DNA from: Segatella copri DSM 18205
GTDB lineage: Bacteria; Bacteroidota; Bacteroidia; Bacteroidales; Bacteroidaceae
Reading direction: 5' to 3'
Assembly: GCF_025151535.1 (NCBI RefSeq)
Contig: NZ_CP102288.1
Location: 2,427,501-2,491,500 of the forward strand
Length of the DNA: 64,000 nucleotides
Below the pieces are notes generated by a model. The model was not told the DNA's origin. It saw nothing but the letters and a program-made list of their open reading frames with translations, and searched no databases. Position numbers and translations under genes: made by a program. Position 1 is the stretch's first letter. Each line of letters opens with the position of its first letter. Positions 51,093-59,922 of this stretch are shown piece by piece.

Positions 51093-53768
51093 TTAGCATC
51101 TTCCAGACTGCGAAATCATCTCTGTGATATTCTGCACGAAACGCTTGTCTGCAGCCAGATCCTCTATGTTGAGATGCATGCGATAACGCCAGTAATGCTT
51201 AGGGTTAGCCGGGATATTGATACGCTCAGCATCAGCATCAGGCAGACGGAGAGCCTCATCGGTAGCCAACCAGTCCTGGATGCTCAATATGCAGAGCATG
51301 GATGGAGAGGTGAGATGGCGGCTGATGATGTCACTAGCCAACCAGCCTGGGAGTGGATGAGGTGCTGGTCCCTGACGGTAGAGCATCGTATTGTAATACT
51401 CCTGGGTACGCTGGATATTCTCATCCCACCACATGCGCAGAGTAGGCATATCATGGCTCGAAATGGTACATACCGAGCGGTATGGGTTACGGCTCAGATG
51501 TCCGAACTTAACCGATGGATCCTTTGGCATGCTCTGGAGTTCCAGACTCAATATCTTCAACTCGTCCATTACCCAAGGCACACAGTCTGGCACCATACCG
51601 AGGTCTTCAGCACAAACCAGCATGCGGGTAGCCTGAACCAGTTTAGGCAACTTTTTCATCGCCTCCTGATACCAGAACTGGTTGTTGCGGCGATAGAAAT
51701 AGTCGTCGTAAAGGCGGTTGAACGCTGCCTTGTCATTATCATAGAGCGACTCGTAGATAAAGTCAAGCTGGGCTGAGATACGTGGATGGAAGACGCTAGG
51801 GTTGGTATGATCACGTACAAAGAGTACATCGCTGATCAGGGCATACAAGCCATCACGCAGCCAGAGTTCCTTCTCATCTGTTACGTCAGCAAAGAGTGCC
51901 TCTACCTTGCGCTGGGTATCTACCTCGGGTTTCATCTGATAACGCTCGTCATCCAGACGGTCGAGATACTTCTCCTTTACCTCGCCGGCACGCTCATGGA
52001 ACACACGGTCCAATACCCAATCGGTAATGAACGGACGGGTAAAACGGTCTTCCTGGAAGTGCAAACCATAGCTTTCTATCTCTTCACGGCTCATGGCAAG
52101 CGCCGGTGCAAACTGTCCGAGCAATCCATGTACACTATGTACCGGAATCTCCCAGATACGGAAGAAGCCCAATACGTGGTCGATGCGGTAAGCATCAAAG
52201 TATCTTGCCATGTTCTTGAAACGGCGGTTCCACCACTGGCAGCCATCCTTCAGCATCTCAAACCAGTTATAGGTAGGGAATCCCCAGTTCTGACCATTGG
52301 CAGAGAAGTCATCAGGTGGAGCACCCGCCTGACCATTGAGGTTGAAGTATTTTGGTTCCGTCCATACATCGCAACCATTGCGGTTTACGCCGATTGGAAT
52401 ATCACCCTTCAAAATAACGCCCTTAGCCTTGGCATGCTCGTGAGCCTCCTGCATCTGTCGGTCCAGTACGAACTGTACGAAATAGAAGAACGCCACGTTC
52501 TTGTAAGCAGCAGTCTTAGGGTCGGCAAGCGCCTTGCGCTCAGCCTCATCCCATACCTGATGATCTGGCCACTGGTTGAAATCAGCCGTACCATTCTTAT
52601 CACGCAGGTATGAATATTGTGCGTAAGGAACCAGCCACAGTTCAGTATCCTGGAAGAAAGCCTTGTATTCGGCTGTCTTCATCATCTTTTCACCTTCCTG
52701 ATTGAAGATTTGGCGCAAGTAATTTATCTTGAAATCATTTACTTTCTCGTAATCTATCTTATCCAGTGCGTTCAACTCAGCACGTGTCTTCTCAGCCTCA
52801 GCACGAGCCTTGGCATCCTTCAGCTCTGGGAGAGCATGGAGGTCGGCATACTGCGGATGAATAGCGAAGACGCTGATGCAGCTGTATGGATAACTGTCGG
52901 TCCATGTATGAGTGATGGTGGTATCATTGATAGGAAGGAGCTGGAGCACCTTCTGACCGGTAGAAGCCACAAAATCAATCATGGTCTTCAGGTCACCGAA
53001 ATCACCGATACCGGCACTCTTACGGGTACGCAATGAGAATACTGGCACCTGCGTTCCGGCAAGTTTGCGGTTATACAGGGCGAAGAAAGCCTGGTCGAGT
53101 TCATAAGATACCAACTCACCTGCCTTCATCTCCGGCAAATCCACGGTTCTGTTCATGCTGGTTTCCCAGAGAAGCTCGTTCTTCGCATTACGGAAAGCCA
53201 CGAACTTAAACTCCAGATGTCTGCCCTCAAGATGAGTCGCATCAATATCAGCCACCCATTCATTATAGGTATGCTGAGTCATCGGAAGAATCTTCTGCAC
53301 ATCCCAGACACCCAAAGCTTTATCTGCACCCAATACACCCAGACGCTCACCATCACGAAGCTGAGGAGCACGGACTATCAGACGCACAATCTTGCTGCCC
53401 GTTTCCGGCTTCATCTCCTGTGGAGCCTGATGATTGATGCAATCGGTAAAGGCACTGCTGTAGAGGTAAGCATCCTCCGGCATAACCTTCCAATGATCGT
53501 AAAGGGTATAAGCCGCAGCCTTCTTGGCATTTACATCGAGCTGATGCTTGATTATAAGCCATTCGGTCTTGACTGCTCTTCCTTCACGTTCTACACTATA
53601 ATAATAGGTATACGATTTTTCAGGTGATTCAACACACCAGTCGCATGCCCATCTTTGACCATCTGTTGTCTCGAGAGGAAGTTTCAGTTCACCTTCCTCC
53701 GTCTGAATGTTTACGACGATCTGTTCGCCGAACATTGCTTTATATTCAATATTAAACTGTACTGTCAT
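51093..53768 (-). CDS. malQ: 4-alpha-glucanotransferase (GH77) with two CBM20 modules
   Basis: 891 residues, no signal peptide. Two N-terminal CBM20 domains (about 1-100 and 125-230) precede the GH77 barrel: RKSAGIGDFGDLK, SYPYSCISVFAIHPQY, YRIDHVLGFFRIWEIP (nucleophile Asp), CAEDLGMVPDCVPWV (Glu) and ISSHDMPTLRMWW (Asp). It redistributes maltodextrin chains in the cytoplasm. It has its own promoter with a LacI operator 65 bp upstream. Confidence 0.92.
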   Translation of the reverse strand: MTVQFNIEYKAMFGEQIVVNIQTEEGELKLPLETTDGQRWACDWCVESPEKSYTYYYSVEREGRAVKTEWLIIKHQLDVNAKKAAAYTLYDHWKVMPEDAYLYSSAFTDCINHQAPQEMKPETGSKIVRLIVRAPQLRDGERLGVLGADKALGVWDVQKILPMTQHTYNEWVADIDATHLEGRHLEFKFVAFRNAKNELLWETSMNRTVDLPEMKAGELVSYELDQAFFALYNRKLAGTQVPVFSLRTRKSAGIGDFGDLKTMIDFVASTGQKVLQLLPINDTTITHTWTDSYPYSCISVFAIHPQYADLHALPELKDAKARAEAEKTRAELNALDKIDYEKVNDFKINYLRQIFNQEGEKMMKTAEYKAFFQDTELWLVPYAQYSYLRDKNGTADFNQWPDHQVWDEAERKALADPKTAAYKNVAFFYFVQFVLDRQMQEAHEHAKAKGVILKGDIPIGVNRNGCDVWTEPKYFNLNGQAGAPPDDFSANGQNWGFPTYNWFEMLKDGCQWWNRRFKNMARYFDAYRIDHVLGFFRIWEIPVHSVHGLLGQFAPALAMSREEIESYGLHFQEDRFTRPFITDWVLDRVFHERAGEVKEKYLDRLDDERYQMKPEVDTQRKVEALFADVTDEKELWLRDGLYALISDVLFVRDHTNPSVFHPRISAQLDFIYESLYDNDKAAFNRLYDDYFYRRNNQFWYQEAMKKLPKLVQATRMLVCAEDLGMVPDCVPWVMDELKILSLELQSMPKDPSVKFGHLSRNPYRSVCTISSHDMPTLRMWWDENIQRTQEYYNTMLYRQGPAPHPLPGWLASDIISRHLTSPSMLCILSIQDWLATDEALRLPDADAERINIPANPKHYWRYRMHLNIEDLAADKRFVQNITEMISQSGRC

Positions 53769-53816
53769 AAGACTCTTAAAGGCTCTTAAAAATGTTATAA
53801 GTTATATTTGATGCTA

Positions 53817-53824
53817 CAAAGGTA
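53817..53824 (-). promoter_or_regulatory. -7 box of malQ
   Basis: TACCTTTG on the minus strand; no matching -33 TTTG. Confidence 0.55.
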
Positions 53825-53877
53825 AGAAAAACGAGCGAAAAACGTATCTGAAATTTGCATATTTTTTCTCACAAATC

Positions 53878-53893
53878 GTGCAAACGATTGCAC
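53878..53893. promoter_or_regulatory. LacI-type operator at malQ
   Basis: GTGCAAACGATTGCAC; one position departs from perfect symmetry. The centre is 65 bp from the centre of the malQ -7 box. Confidence 0.7.
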
Positions 53894-53937
53894 AACCCTC
53901 ACTCCGTAGAAACAATCAATTAATCGTTCATCTTATT

Positions 53938-55278
53938 TTATTCTGATTTCTTATCCTTGATGATACTCACAGACAGCGCACCCGCAATCAGCAGGATACC
54001 TGCCACAATCATCATATCGCTCTGATGAGAACCCACCAGACTCAGGACAGTTCCACCGCAGATGGCAGCCACAATCTGAGGGATACAGATAGTTCCGTTA
54101 AACAGACCGAGATAAGCACCCATGTGACCATATCCCTGCAAAGCATTGGTAACAAAGGTGAAAGGCATCGCCAGCATGGCTGCCCAACCGGCACCAATCA
54201 TCAGGAACGGAATAAACTGCAGATACTGGTCATGCAGGAAAGGTATCAGGGCAAAACCCACACCACCGATAACCAGACTGACAGCGTATGCCACCTTCGT
54301 ATTCTTAAACTGAGGGAGAATCACAGCCCAGATAACACTACCTACAGCCTGAACTGCAAAGAGAATGCCCACCCAGTTGCCTGCCTCCTGAAATGCTTCA
54401 GAAGCAGGGTCGGTCGTATTCCATACGGTTTCAGCGATGGCTCCCGTAGAATAATTCCAGAGATAAAGGAAACCAGCCCAGCAGAAGAACTGAACCAGTC
54501 CCACCTTCCAGAAGGTAGATGGCGCCTTGCGGAGCAAAGTAATCCAACCGGCCTTGTCTTCAGAAGCCTCAGCATTAGAATTCTTCACTCTTCCCTCTTC
54601 ACTCTTCGCTTCATTATAGTCCGCATACTGCTGTGGATTCCACTCCTTCACCTTCATCGAGGTGTAGATAACACAGAGAATCAGGATAGCCGCACCGATA
54701 TAGAACGACCAGATGACAGAATCAGGAACCACACCCTTCTCAGCATAATTCTTGATACCGAGGAAGGTAAAGAGGAACGGGAAGATATATCCGGCTACAG
54801 AACCGGCATTGCAGAGGAAACTCTGGATAGAGTAAGCCTTTGCCTTCTGTTTTTCATTTACCATATCGCCTACAAGCATCTTGAACGGCTGCATTGCCAT
54901 ATTGATGCTTGTATCGAGGAACATCAGCGCTATCAGTCCGAAGAGCATCGCACCGCTCACGGTCAGTCCGAGCGAACCGGCGTTCGGCAGCAGGCACATC
55001 ACCAGGACGGCAATCGTAGCACCCACAAAGAGATAAGGGATGCGGCGACCGAAGCGGCACCACGTCTTATCACTCAACGTGCCCACGATAGGCTGAACCA
55101 GGATTCCCATCAGAGGAGGGAGAATCCAGAAATAACTCAAGTTGTGTGGGTCAGCACCCAACGTTGCAAAGATTCGGGAGATGTTGGCGCTCTGTAGGGC
55201 GTAGGCAATCTGTACTCCGAAAAATCCGAAGCTCAAGTTCCAGAGCTTCCAGAAACTTAAATCAGGTTTTTGTTTCAT
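53938..55278 (-). CDS. MFS sugar transporter (maltose-type)
   Basis: 446 residues, about 12 membrane segments. SFGFFGVQIAYALQSANISR at the start and PIVGTLSDKTWCRFGRRIPY (the MFS loop 2-3 motif, in parts) match the GPH/SLC45-like sugar transporters near alpha-glucan loci of Bacteroidota. It probably brings maltose or other glucose oligomers through the inner membrane. It follows lacI by 71 bp on the same strand and may share its transcript; the gap has tandem AACATTTAACATTC-like words (55320-55352). Confidence 0.85.
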   Translation of the reverse strand: MKQKPDLSFWKLWNLSFGFFGVQIAYALQSANISRIFATLGADPHNLSYFWILPPLMGILVQPIVGTLSDKTWCRFGRRIPYLFVGATIAVLVMCLLPNAGSLGLTVSGAMLFGLIALMFLDTSINMAMQPFKMLVGDMVNEKQKAKAYSIQSFLCNAGSVAGYIFPFLFTFLGIKNYAEKGVVPDSVIWSFYIGAAILILCVIYTSMKVKEWNPQQYADYNEAKSEEGRVKNSNAEASEDKAGWITLLRKAPSTFWKVGLVQFFCWAGFLYLWNYSTGAIAETVWNTTDPASEAFQEAGNWVGILFAVQAVGSVIWAVILPQFKNTKVAYAVSLVIGGVGFALIPFLHDQYLQFIPFLMIGAGWAAMLAMPFTFVTNALQGYGHMGAYLGLFNGTICIPQIVAAICGGTVLSLVGSHQSDMMIVAGILLIAGALSVSIIKDKKSE

Positions 55279-55349
55279 ATTGTTATGCTTTTATTTATAT
55301 TCATTCAGAAAAGAATGTCAATTCAACATTTAACATTCAACATTTAACA

Positions 55350-56375
55350 TTATCTAGTAGTTCCTCTCACCACGAGTCGTGTTCTCACCACTCTCTTCTC
55401 CACCTCATCTCTAGGGATGGAGCCTTCCACCAGACCAATCAGGATATTGGCAGCTTCCTCGCCTACGGCTACACCTCGCTGCTCAACCGTAGTAAGCATC
55501 GGGTCGCACGCCTTGGCACGGTCACCATTGGTGAATCCGCAGATGCTGATTTCTTCAGGCACCTTGAACCCCATGCGCTTGGCGGTATAGAGGATGCCGA
55601 TTGCCGTATCATCATTGATGGCGAAGAAAGCATCCGGACGATCTTCCTCTATCAGAATATCCGGCGTTATTGCTTCGGCACTGGCACGGTCATCGCAGAT
55701 CTTCACCCAGTCAGGGTTCTCCGTCAAACCATGCTTTACCAGCGCATCATGATAACCGTTATATCGGTTCTTGGAGATTTCCAGATTCATCGGCGAGCCG
55801 TAGAAAGCAATCTTCTTGCAGCCCGTATCAATCATGTGGGTAACGGCAGTAAAGGCACCCATATAGTCATCTACCACCACTCGCGAGCAGTTCACGCCCG
55901 TACATATTCTATCATAGAAGATAAGCGGCACCCCATTCTGCAGCAGTTTTTCGAAATGGTCATACTGCTTGGTATCCTTCGCCTGTGAAACGATGATGCC
56001 ACAAACCTTGTTCTGATAGAAGTCTTCACAGATGGCCACCTCCTTATCGTAACGCTCGTTACTCTGCGCCACCATCACACGGTAACCTCTGGCTCTAGCC
56101 TCTTCCTCTATACCCGAAAGCACCGACATGAAGTAATAGTGTACCACCTGAGGCACAATAACTCCAATCACCTTCATCGGCTTCACCTTATTATGTCTTA
56201 AAGCTTCACCCAGGAAATTAGGAAAGAAGTTATGTTCACGCGCGTATTTCTGAATACGTTCCTTTTGGGCAGTACTGATACGAGAACTGTCCTTCAATGC
56301 CCGGCTCACTGTGGCAACACTTACGCCCAGATCGCGAGCAATATCTTTCATTGTTATTGTTTCTTTATCGCCCAT
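55350..56375 (-). CDS. LacI-family regulator of the starch locus
   Basis: 341 residues from MGDKETITMKDIARDLGVSV. N-terminal LacI HTH (IARDLGVSVATVSRALKDSS, then hinge), and the periplasmic-binding-like effector domain (VIGVIVPQVVHYYFMSVLSG, DRICTGVNCSRVVVDDYMG, AFFAINDDTAIGILY). It probably senses a maltodextrin and binds the palindromes at 51059, 53878 and 56454. An upstream TTG at 56414 was rejected, since TAATTTTG at 56393-56400 makes a -7 box between it and the ATG. Confidence 0.9.
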   Translation of the reverse strand: MGDKETITMKDIARDLGVSVATVSRALKDSSRISTAQKERIQKYAREHNFFPNFLGEALRHNKVKPMKVIGVIVPQVVHYYFMSVLSGIEEEARARGYRVMVAQSNERYDKEVAICEDFYQNKVCGIIVSQAKDTKQYDHFEKLLQNGVPLIFYDRICTGVNCSRVVVDDYMGAFTAVTHMIDTGCKKIAFYGSPMNLEISKNRYNGYHDALVKHGLTENPDWVKICDDRASAEAITPDILIEEDRPDAFFAINDDTAIGILYTAKRMGFKVPEEISICGFTNGDRAKACDPMLTTVEQRGVAVGEEAANILIGLVEGSIPRDEVEKRVVRTRLVVRGTTR

Positions 56376-56392
56376 TGCTATTAGTTGTGCTG

Positions 56393-56400
56393 CAAAATTA
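56393..56400 (-). promoter_or_regulatory. -7 box of lacI
   Basis: TAATTTTG on the minus strand, centre 65 bp from the centre of the shared palindrome at 56454-56469. Confidence 0.55.
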
Positions 56401-56453
56401 CGAAATATCCTCAATATTGGTCAGAATTCATTGACATAAATCAAGTAAATTCT

Positions 56454-56469
56454 GTGCAAACGTTTGCAC
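56454..56469. promoter_or_regulatory. LacI-type operator shared by lacI and susC
   Basis: GTGCAAACGTTTGCAC, identical to the site at susB. It lies 65 bp from the -7 boxes of both divergent genes (centres at 56396.5, 56461.5 and 56526.5). Confidence 0.75.
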
Positions 56470-56522
56470 AAAATAAATAACGGAATTAACACAAAAATAG
56501 TACAACATAAGAGAAAAGAACT

Positions 56523-56530
56523 TAATTTTG
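56523..56530 (+). promoter_or_regulatory. -7 box of the starch susC
   Basis: TAATTTTG; no -33 TTTG at the right distance. A 190-nt leader follows, with a short GATGCC/GGCATT pairing and an A-rich stretch before the ATG. Confidence 0.55.
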
Positions 56531-56719
56531 CACACAGAAAACGACAAGTTTATGGGCAAGCGCCCCATTCCTACCTTATATAATATAAGTAAGATGCCAG
56601 AAAGACCCCGAAAAGAGCCAGAACGGCATTTTGAGTAGGAACGACAACAACTTAAGCCAAGAAGAAAAGAAGAAAAAGTAAATAATTTAATATAATACAT
56701 TAACTTAAAAATCAAGCAA

Positions 56720-57770
56720 ATGATGAAGCAGGTAAAAATTAAATTGCCTCTCAGAGCGTTGACCCTAGCAAGCGGTCTGCTTCTGACGGTGAGTTCCTTT
56801 GCGCAGAGTAATGCGATTAAGGGACAAGTGAAGGATGCTTCTGGTGAGCCTGTCATGGGTGCTACCATTACAGTTAACGGTAAGGCAGTGGGCATTACCG
56901 ATATGGATGGTAACTTCTCAGTAGACGCAGCGCCAGGTACCAATCTTACTTTCACCTATCTTGGAATGACTCCGCAGACAGTGAAAGCAGCTAATAACAT
57001 GAGCATTACCTTGGCAGATGACTCTAAGGCTTTGAACGAAGTCGTAGTCATCGGTTATGGTGTGGCTAAGAAGAACGACTTGACCGGTTCTGTTACAGCT
57101 ATCAAGCCTGATGACATGAACCATGGTCTCCAGACTAATGCACAAGACATGATTTCCGGCAAAATTGCCGGTGTTAATGTCATCTCTAACGATGGTGCTC
57201 CAGGTTCAGGTGCACAGATTCGTATCCGTGGTGGTTCGTCATTGAACGCTTCCAATGACCCATTAATCGTTATTGATGGACTTGCTATGGACAATTATGG
57301 AGTTAAGGGTCTCTCTAACCCACTCTCTATGGTAAATCCTAACGATATCGAAAGTTTCACTGTATTGAAGGATGCTTCAGCAACAGCCATCTATGGTTCC
57401 CGAGCTTCTAATGGTGTCATCATCATTACTACAAAGAAAGGTCGTTCAGGCCAGGCTCCTAAGGTTAGCTATAGCGGAAACATGTCAATTTCTACCAAGA
57501 AAAAGACCTTCGACGTAATGAGCGGTCCAGAGTATAGAGAGTTTATCAAGAATCTTTATGGTGAAAAGAGTGCAGCTTATAAGGCACTCGGCTATTACAC
57601 CTATGATAAAGAAACTATTTCACCTATCATTAAGGACGATAAGATTACTGGTTACAAGAGCGAATTCAACCAAGTAGGCGAACAGCAATTTGCTGATACC
57701 AACTGGCAGGACGAGATTTATCGTACAGCCATTTCTCACGACCACAACATTACTATCCAGGGTGGTTTAA
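56720..57770 (+). pseudogene. susC: susC, N-terminal part, interrupted by an IS
   Basis: The first 350 codons of a SusC-type TonB-dependent transporter: signal peptide, carboxypeptidase-regulatory-like domain (IKGQVKDASGEPVMGATITV), TonB box region (VVVIGYGVAKKNDL), plug (IRIRGGSSLNASNDPLIVID) and the first barrel strands. At 57767 the frame enters the IS and stops after 15 further residues at 57814. The truncated product lacks nearly all of the barrel. Removing the IS and one TTAA would give an intact 1062-residue protein. Confidence 0.92.
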
Positions 57771-57926
57771 CCCACATTGCAGCAGTCTTTGATGAAAAAC
57801 TTAAAGATTCCTAACGAAATCCTAGATTTTGGCAGTTTTCAGCCAATTACCTAGCTGATTTTGCATAAAGAATCCTAATTTGCGGCGAATGTTCGGGAAA
57901 ATCCCCAAAATGCTACACCCGCCCGT

Positions 57927-57957
57927 TTTGCCAGTTAAAAAATTGTGTGTACCTTTG
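57927..57957 (+). promoter_or_regulatory. Promoter of the IS1634-type transposase
   Basis: TTTG (57927-57930), 19-bp spacer and TACCTTTG (57950-57957). Confidence 0.7.
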
Positions 57958-57965
57958 CCCCCGAA

Positions 57966-59903
57966 ATGTATATATCCAAGGCAAAGAAATATCGCGATCA
58001 GGGAGATGGTACAGCAATCGCATATGATTACTATCGTCTCACGAAGTCTTACATCGACAAAGATGGCAAGACTAAGCATCGTAGTGTTCTTTGCCTTGGA
58101 GAACTTCCCGGCTTTGACAAGGATGAACGTAACCGACTGGCAGCCATGCTTACCACTATGATTGAGGATGGACAAAGCGTGATGTGTGATAACAAAAAGC
58201 TCTACGAGGAAGCCATGTCTCAATACGTGAAGTACCGCAGCAGCAAGTATGCCCAGGAAAACGATCCCCGTCTCATCGCCGAGCGCAAGGTTCGCGAAGA
58301 AGAGGAGCGCAAGAAAGCAGTTGCCGTTAAGCTTGAAACGCTCACCCAGCATGAAGCTCGCATCATCGGTTGCGAGAACCTCTGCAACTCTACCATGCGT
58401 ATGCTTGATATTCGTAAATATCTGACCTCCAGGGGATGGAAGCGTGACCATATAAACTTTGCCCTCATGCAGATTATCGCACGTGCCATCTATCCATATT
58501 CAGAATTGAAGACCGTCCGCTATCTTCGTGAGAACACTGCACTTGCAGAGATGTTCGGCATTCCTAAGGAGAAAATAACCAAAGATGCCTTGTACGAAAG
58601 TGCCAAGCGTCTGTGGGACGAGCACCATGGTCTTGAGGACTGGCTCCATGACAGGGTATGCAGCATGTTCGGCATCGAGGAGAAAATCCTTCTGTTTGAC
58701 ATCACAAACTCCTACTTTGAGGGGAAAATGGAGAACAGTGAACTCTGTCAGTATGGTCGTTCCAAAGAGAAAAGGGACGACTGCAGGATTGTTGTCCTTG
58801 CTGCTGTAGTAAACACAGAGGGATTACTCGTCCGCACAATGATATACGAGGGAAACCGTCATGATTCTACTACCGTTGAGGAAGTCGTTGGCACTTTGGC
58901 CAAGACCACCACTCAGGAAGCCAAACGTGTCGTAGTGATGGATGCAGGCTTCTACTCCAAGCCGAATGTCAATTGGTTAAAAGCCAATGGATTCGACTAC
59001 ATTACCGTACTCCCTTCCGGCGATAGCAAGTTCGAGTCTACAAGTTCAGAAATCATCAATCATACCGACAAAAAGGGACAGCAGATACGCTTGCAGATGG
59101 GTAAGGTTGACATGGATGGAGAATCCGTCAAGGCTCTCATGGTGGATAGTGACGCAAAGGGGGCCAAGGAACGCTCCATGTATGAGCAGGCATGCAAACG
59201 CTATGAGGAGGGATTGGAAGCAATCAAAAAGGGTATTCTTACCAAGGGCGGAACCAAGAAACGTGACGCCGTGAACAAGCGATTGGGCAAATTGGACAAG
59301 CAATATGGAGCCATTCGCCTGTCATACAACGTTACCTTTACCTATGAGGGTACAGGAAAGAACGAGGTTGCTACTTCCATGACCTGGGAATGCAGAGAGG
59401 ACAAGGCTGCTCAGAGAAGAAAGTTCCATGGAAAATATGTCTTGCTGACGAGCCTTGATGAAAGCCAGGAATTGAACATCTGGAAATTTTATAATGTAAT
59501 CAGAACCGTAGAGGAGACTTTCCATGTGTTGAAGACAGACTTGGATATCCGTCCTGTCTATCATAAGAGCGACAATGGAATCAAGGCTCATCTCAACCTT
59601 GCCATACTGGCATATTGGGTGGTCAGCGTCACCAAGTATCGCCTGAAATTGAAGAAGCATGAGAATGTGAGATGGGATGAAATCATGCGCATTGCCAGCA
59701 CACAGGTTGTGGTTACTGCAAAAGTTGAAACCGTAGATGGGCAGGTCATTAGTATAAGACAGAGCACAGAGGCAGAGAGTAAACTCTCCGCCATCTATGA
59801 TTTGCTCTACATTAACCCCAAACCGCTCGGGAAAAGAAAATCCATGCTACACCCAAATCATACCTCAAAAAATCTGGATATTGGAAATCAGGGAGTTACA
59901 TGA
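57966..59903 (+). CDS. IS1634-family-like transposase
   Basis: 645 residues from MYISKAKKYRDQGDGTAIAY. DDE-type catalytic parts: LLFDITNSYFEG (first Asp), VVVMDAGFYSKPN (second Asp) and IRTVEETFHVLKTDLDIRPV (Glu). The YREK-like region near the Glu and the C-terminal half fit IS1634/IS4-type enzymes. GTG at 57945 was not used because it overlaps the promoter. The frame is intact, so the element may be active. Confidence 0.85.
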   Translation: MYISKAKKYRDQGDGTAIAYDYYRLTKSYIDKDGKTKHRSVLCLGELPGFDKDERNRLAAMLTTMIEDGQSVMCDNKKLYEEAMSQYVKYRSSKYAQENDPRLIAERKVREEEERKKAVAVKLETLTQHEARIIGCENLCNSTMRMLDIRKYLTSRGWKRDHINFALMQIIARAIYPYSELKTVRYLRENTALAEMFGIPKEKITKDALYESAKRLWDEHHGLEDWLHDRVCSMFGIEEKILLFDITNSYFEGKMENSELCQYGRSKEKRDDCRIVVLAAVVNTEGLLVRTMIYEGNRHDSTTVEEVVGTLAKTTTQEAKRVVVMDAGFYSKPNVNWLKANGFDYITVLPSGDSKFESTSSEIINHTDKKGQQIRLQMGKVDMDGESVKALMVDSDAKGAKERSMYEQACKRYEEGLEAIKKGILTKGGTKKRDAVNKRLGKLDKQYGAIRLSYNVTFTYEGTGKNEVATSMTWECREDKAAQRRKFHGKYVLLTSLDESQELNIWKFYNVIRTVEETFHVLKTDLDIRPVYHKSDNGIKAHLNLAILAYWVVSVTKYRLKLKKHENVRWDEIMRIASTQVVVTAKVETVDGQVISIRQSTEAESKLSAIYDLLYINPKPLGKRKSMLHPNHTSKNLDIGNQGVT

Positions 59904-59922
59904 CGGGTGACTGCAATGTGGG

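Larger units (their letters stand above)
57771..59922 (+). mobile_element. IS1634-family-like insertion sequence in susC
   Basis: 2152 bp with terminal inverted repeats of CCCACATTGCAG, identical for 12 bp at both ends. TTAA is duplicated on each side (57767-57770, 59923-59926). It encodes one transposase in the direction of susC. No hairpin terminator is visible at its right end. Confidence 0.88.

Noticed and set aside
57822..58451. 209-codon minus-strand frame at the left end of the IS1634-type element
   Set aside because: It overlaps the transposase gene and its promoter and has no known motif.
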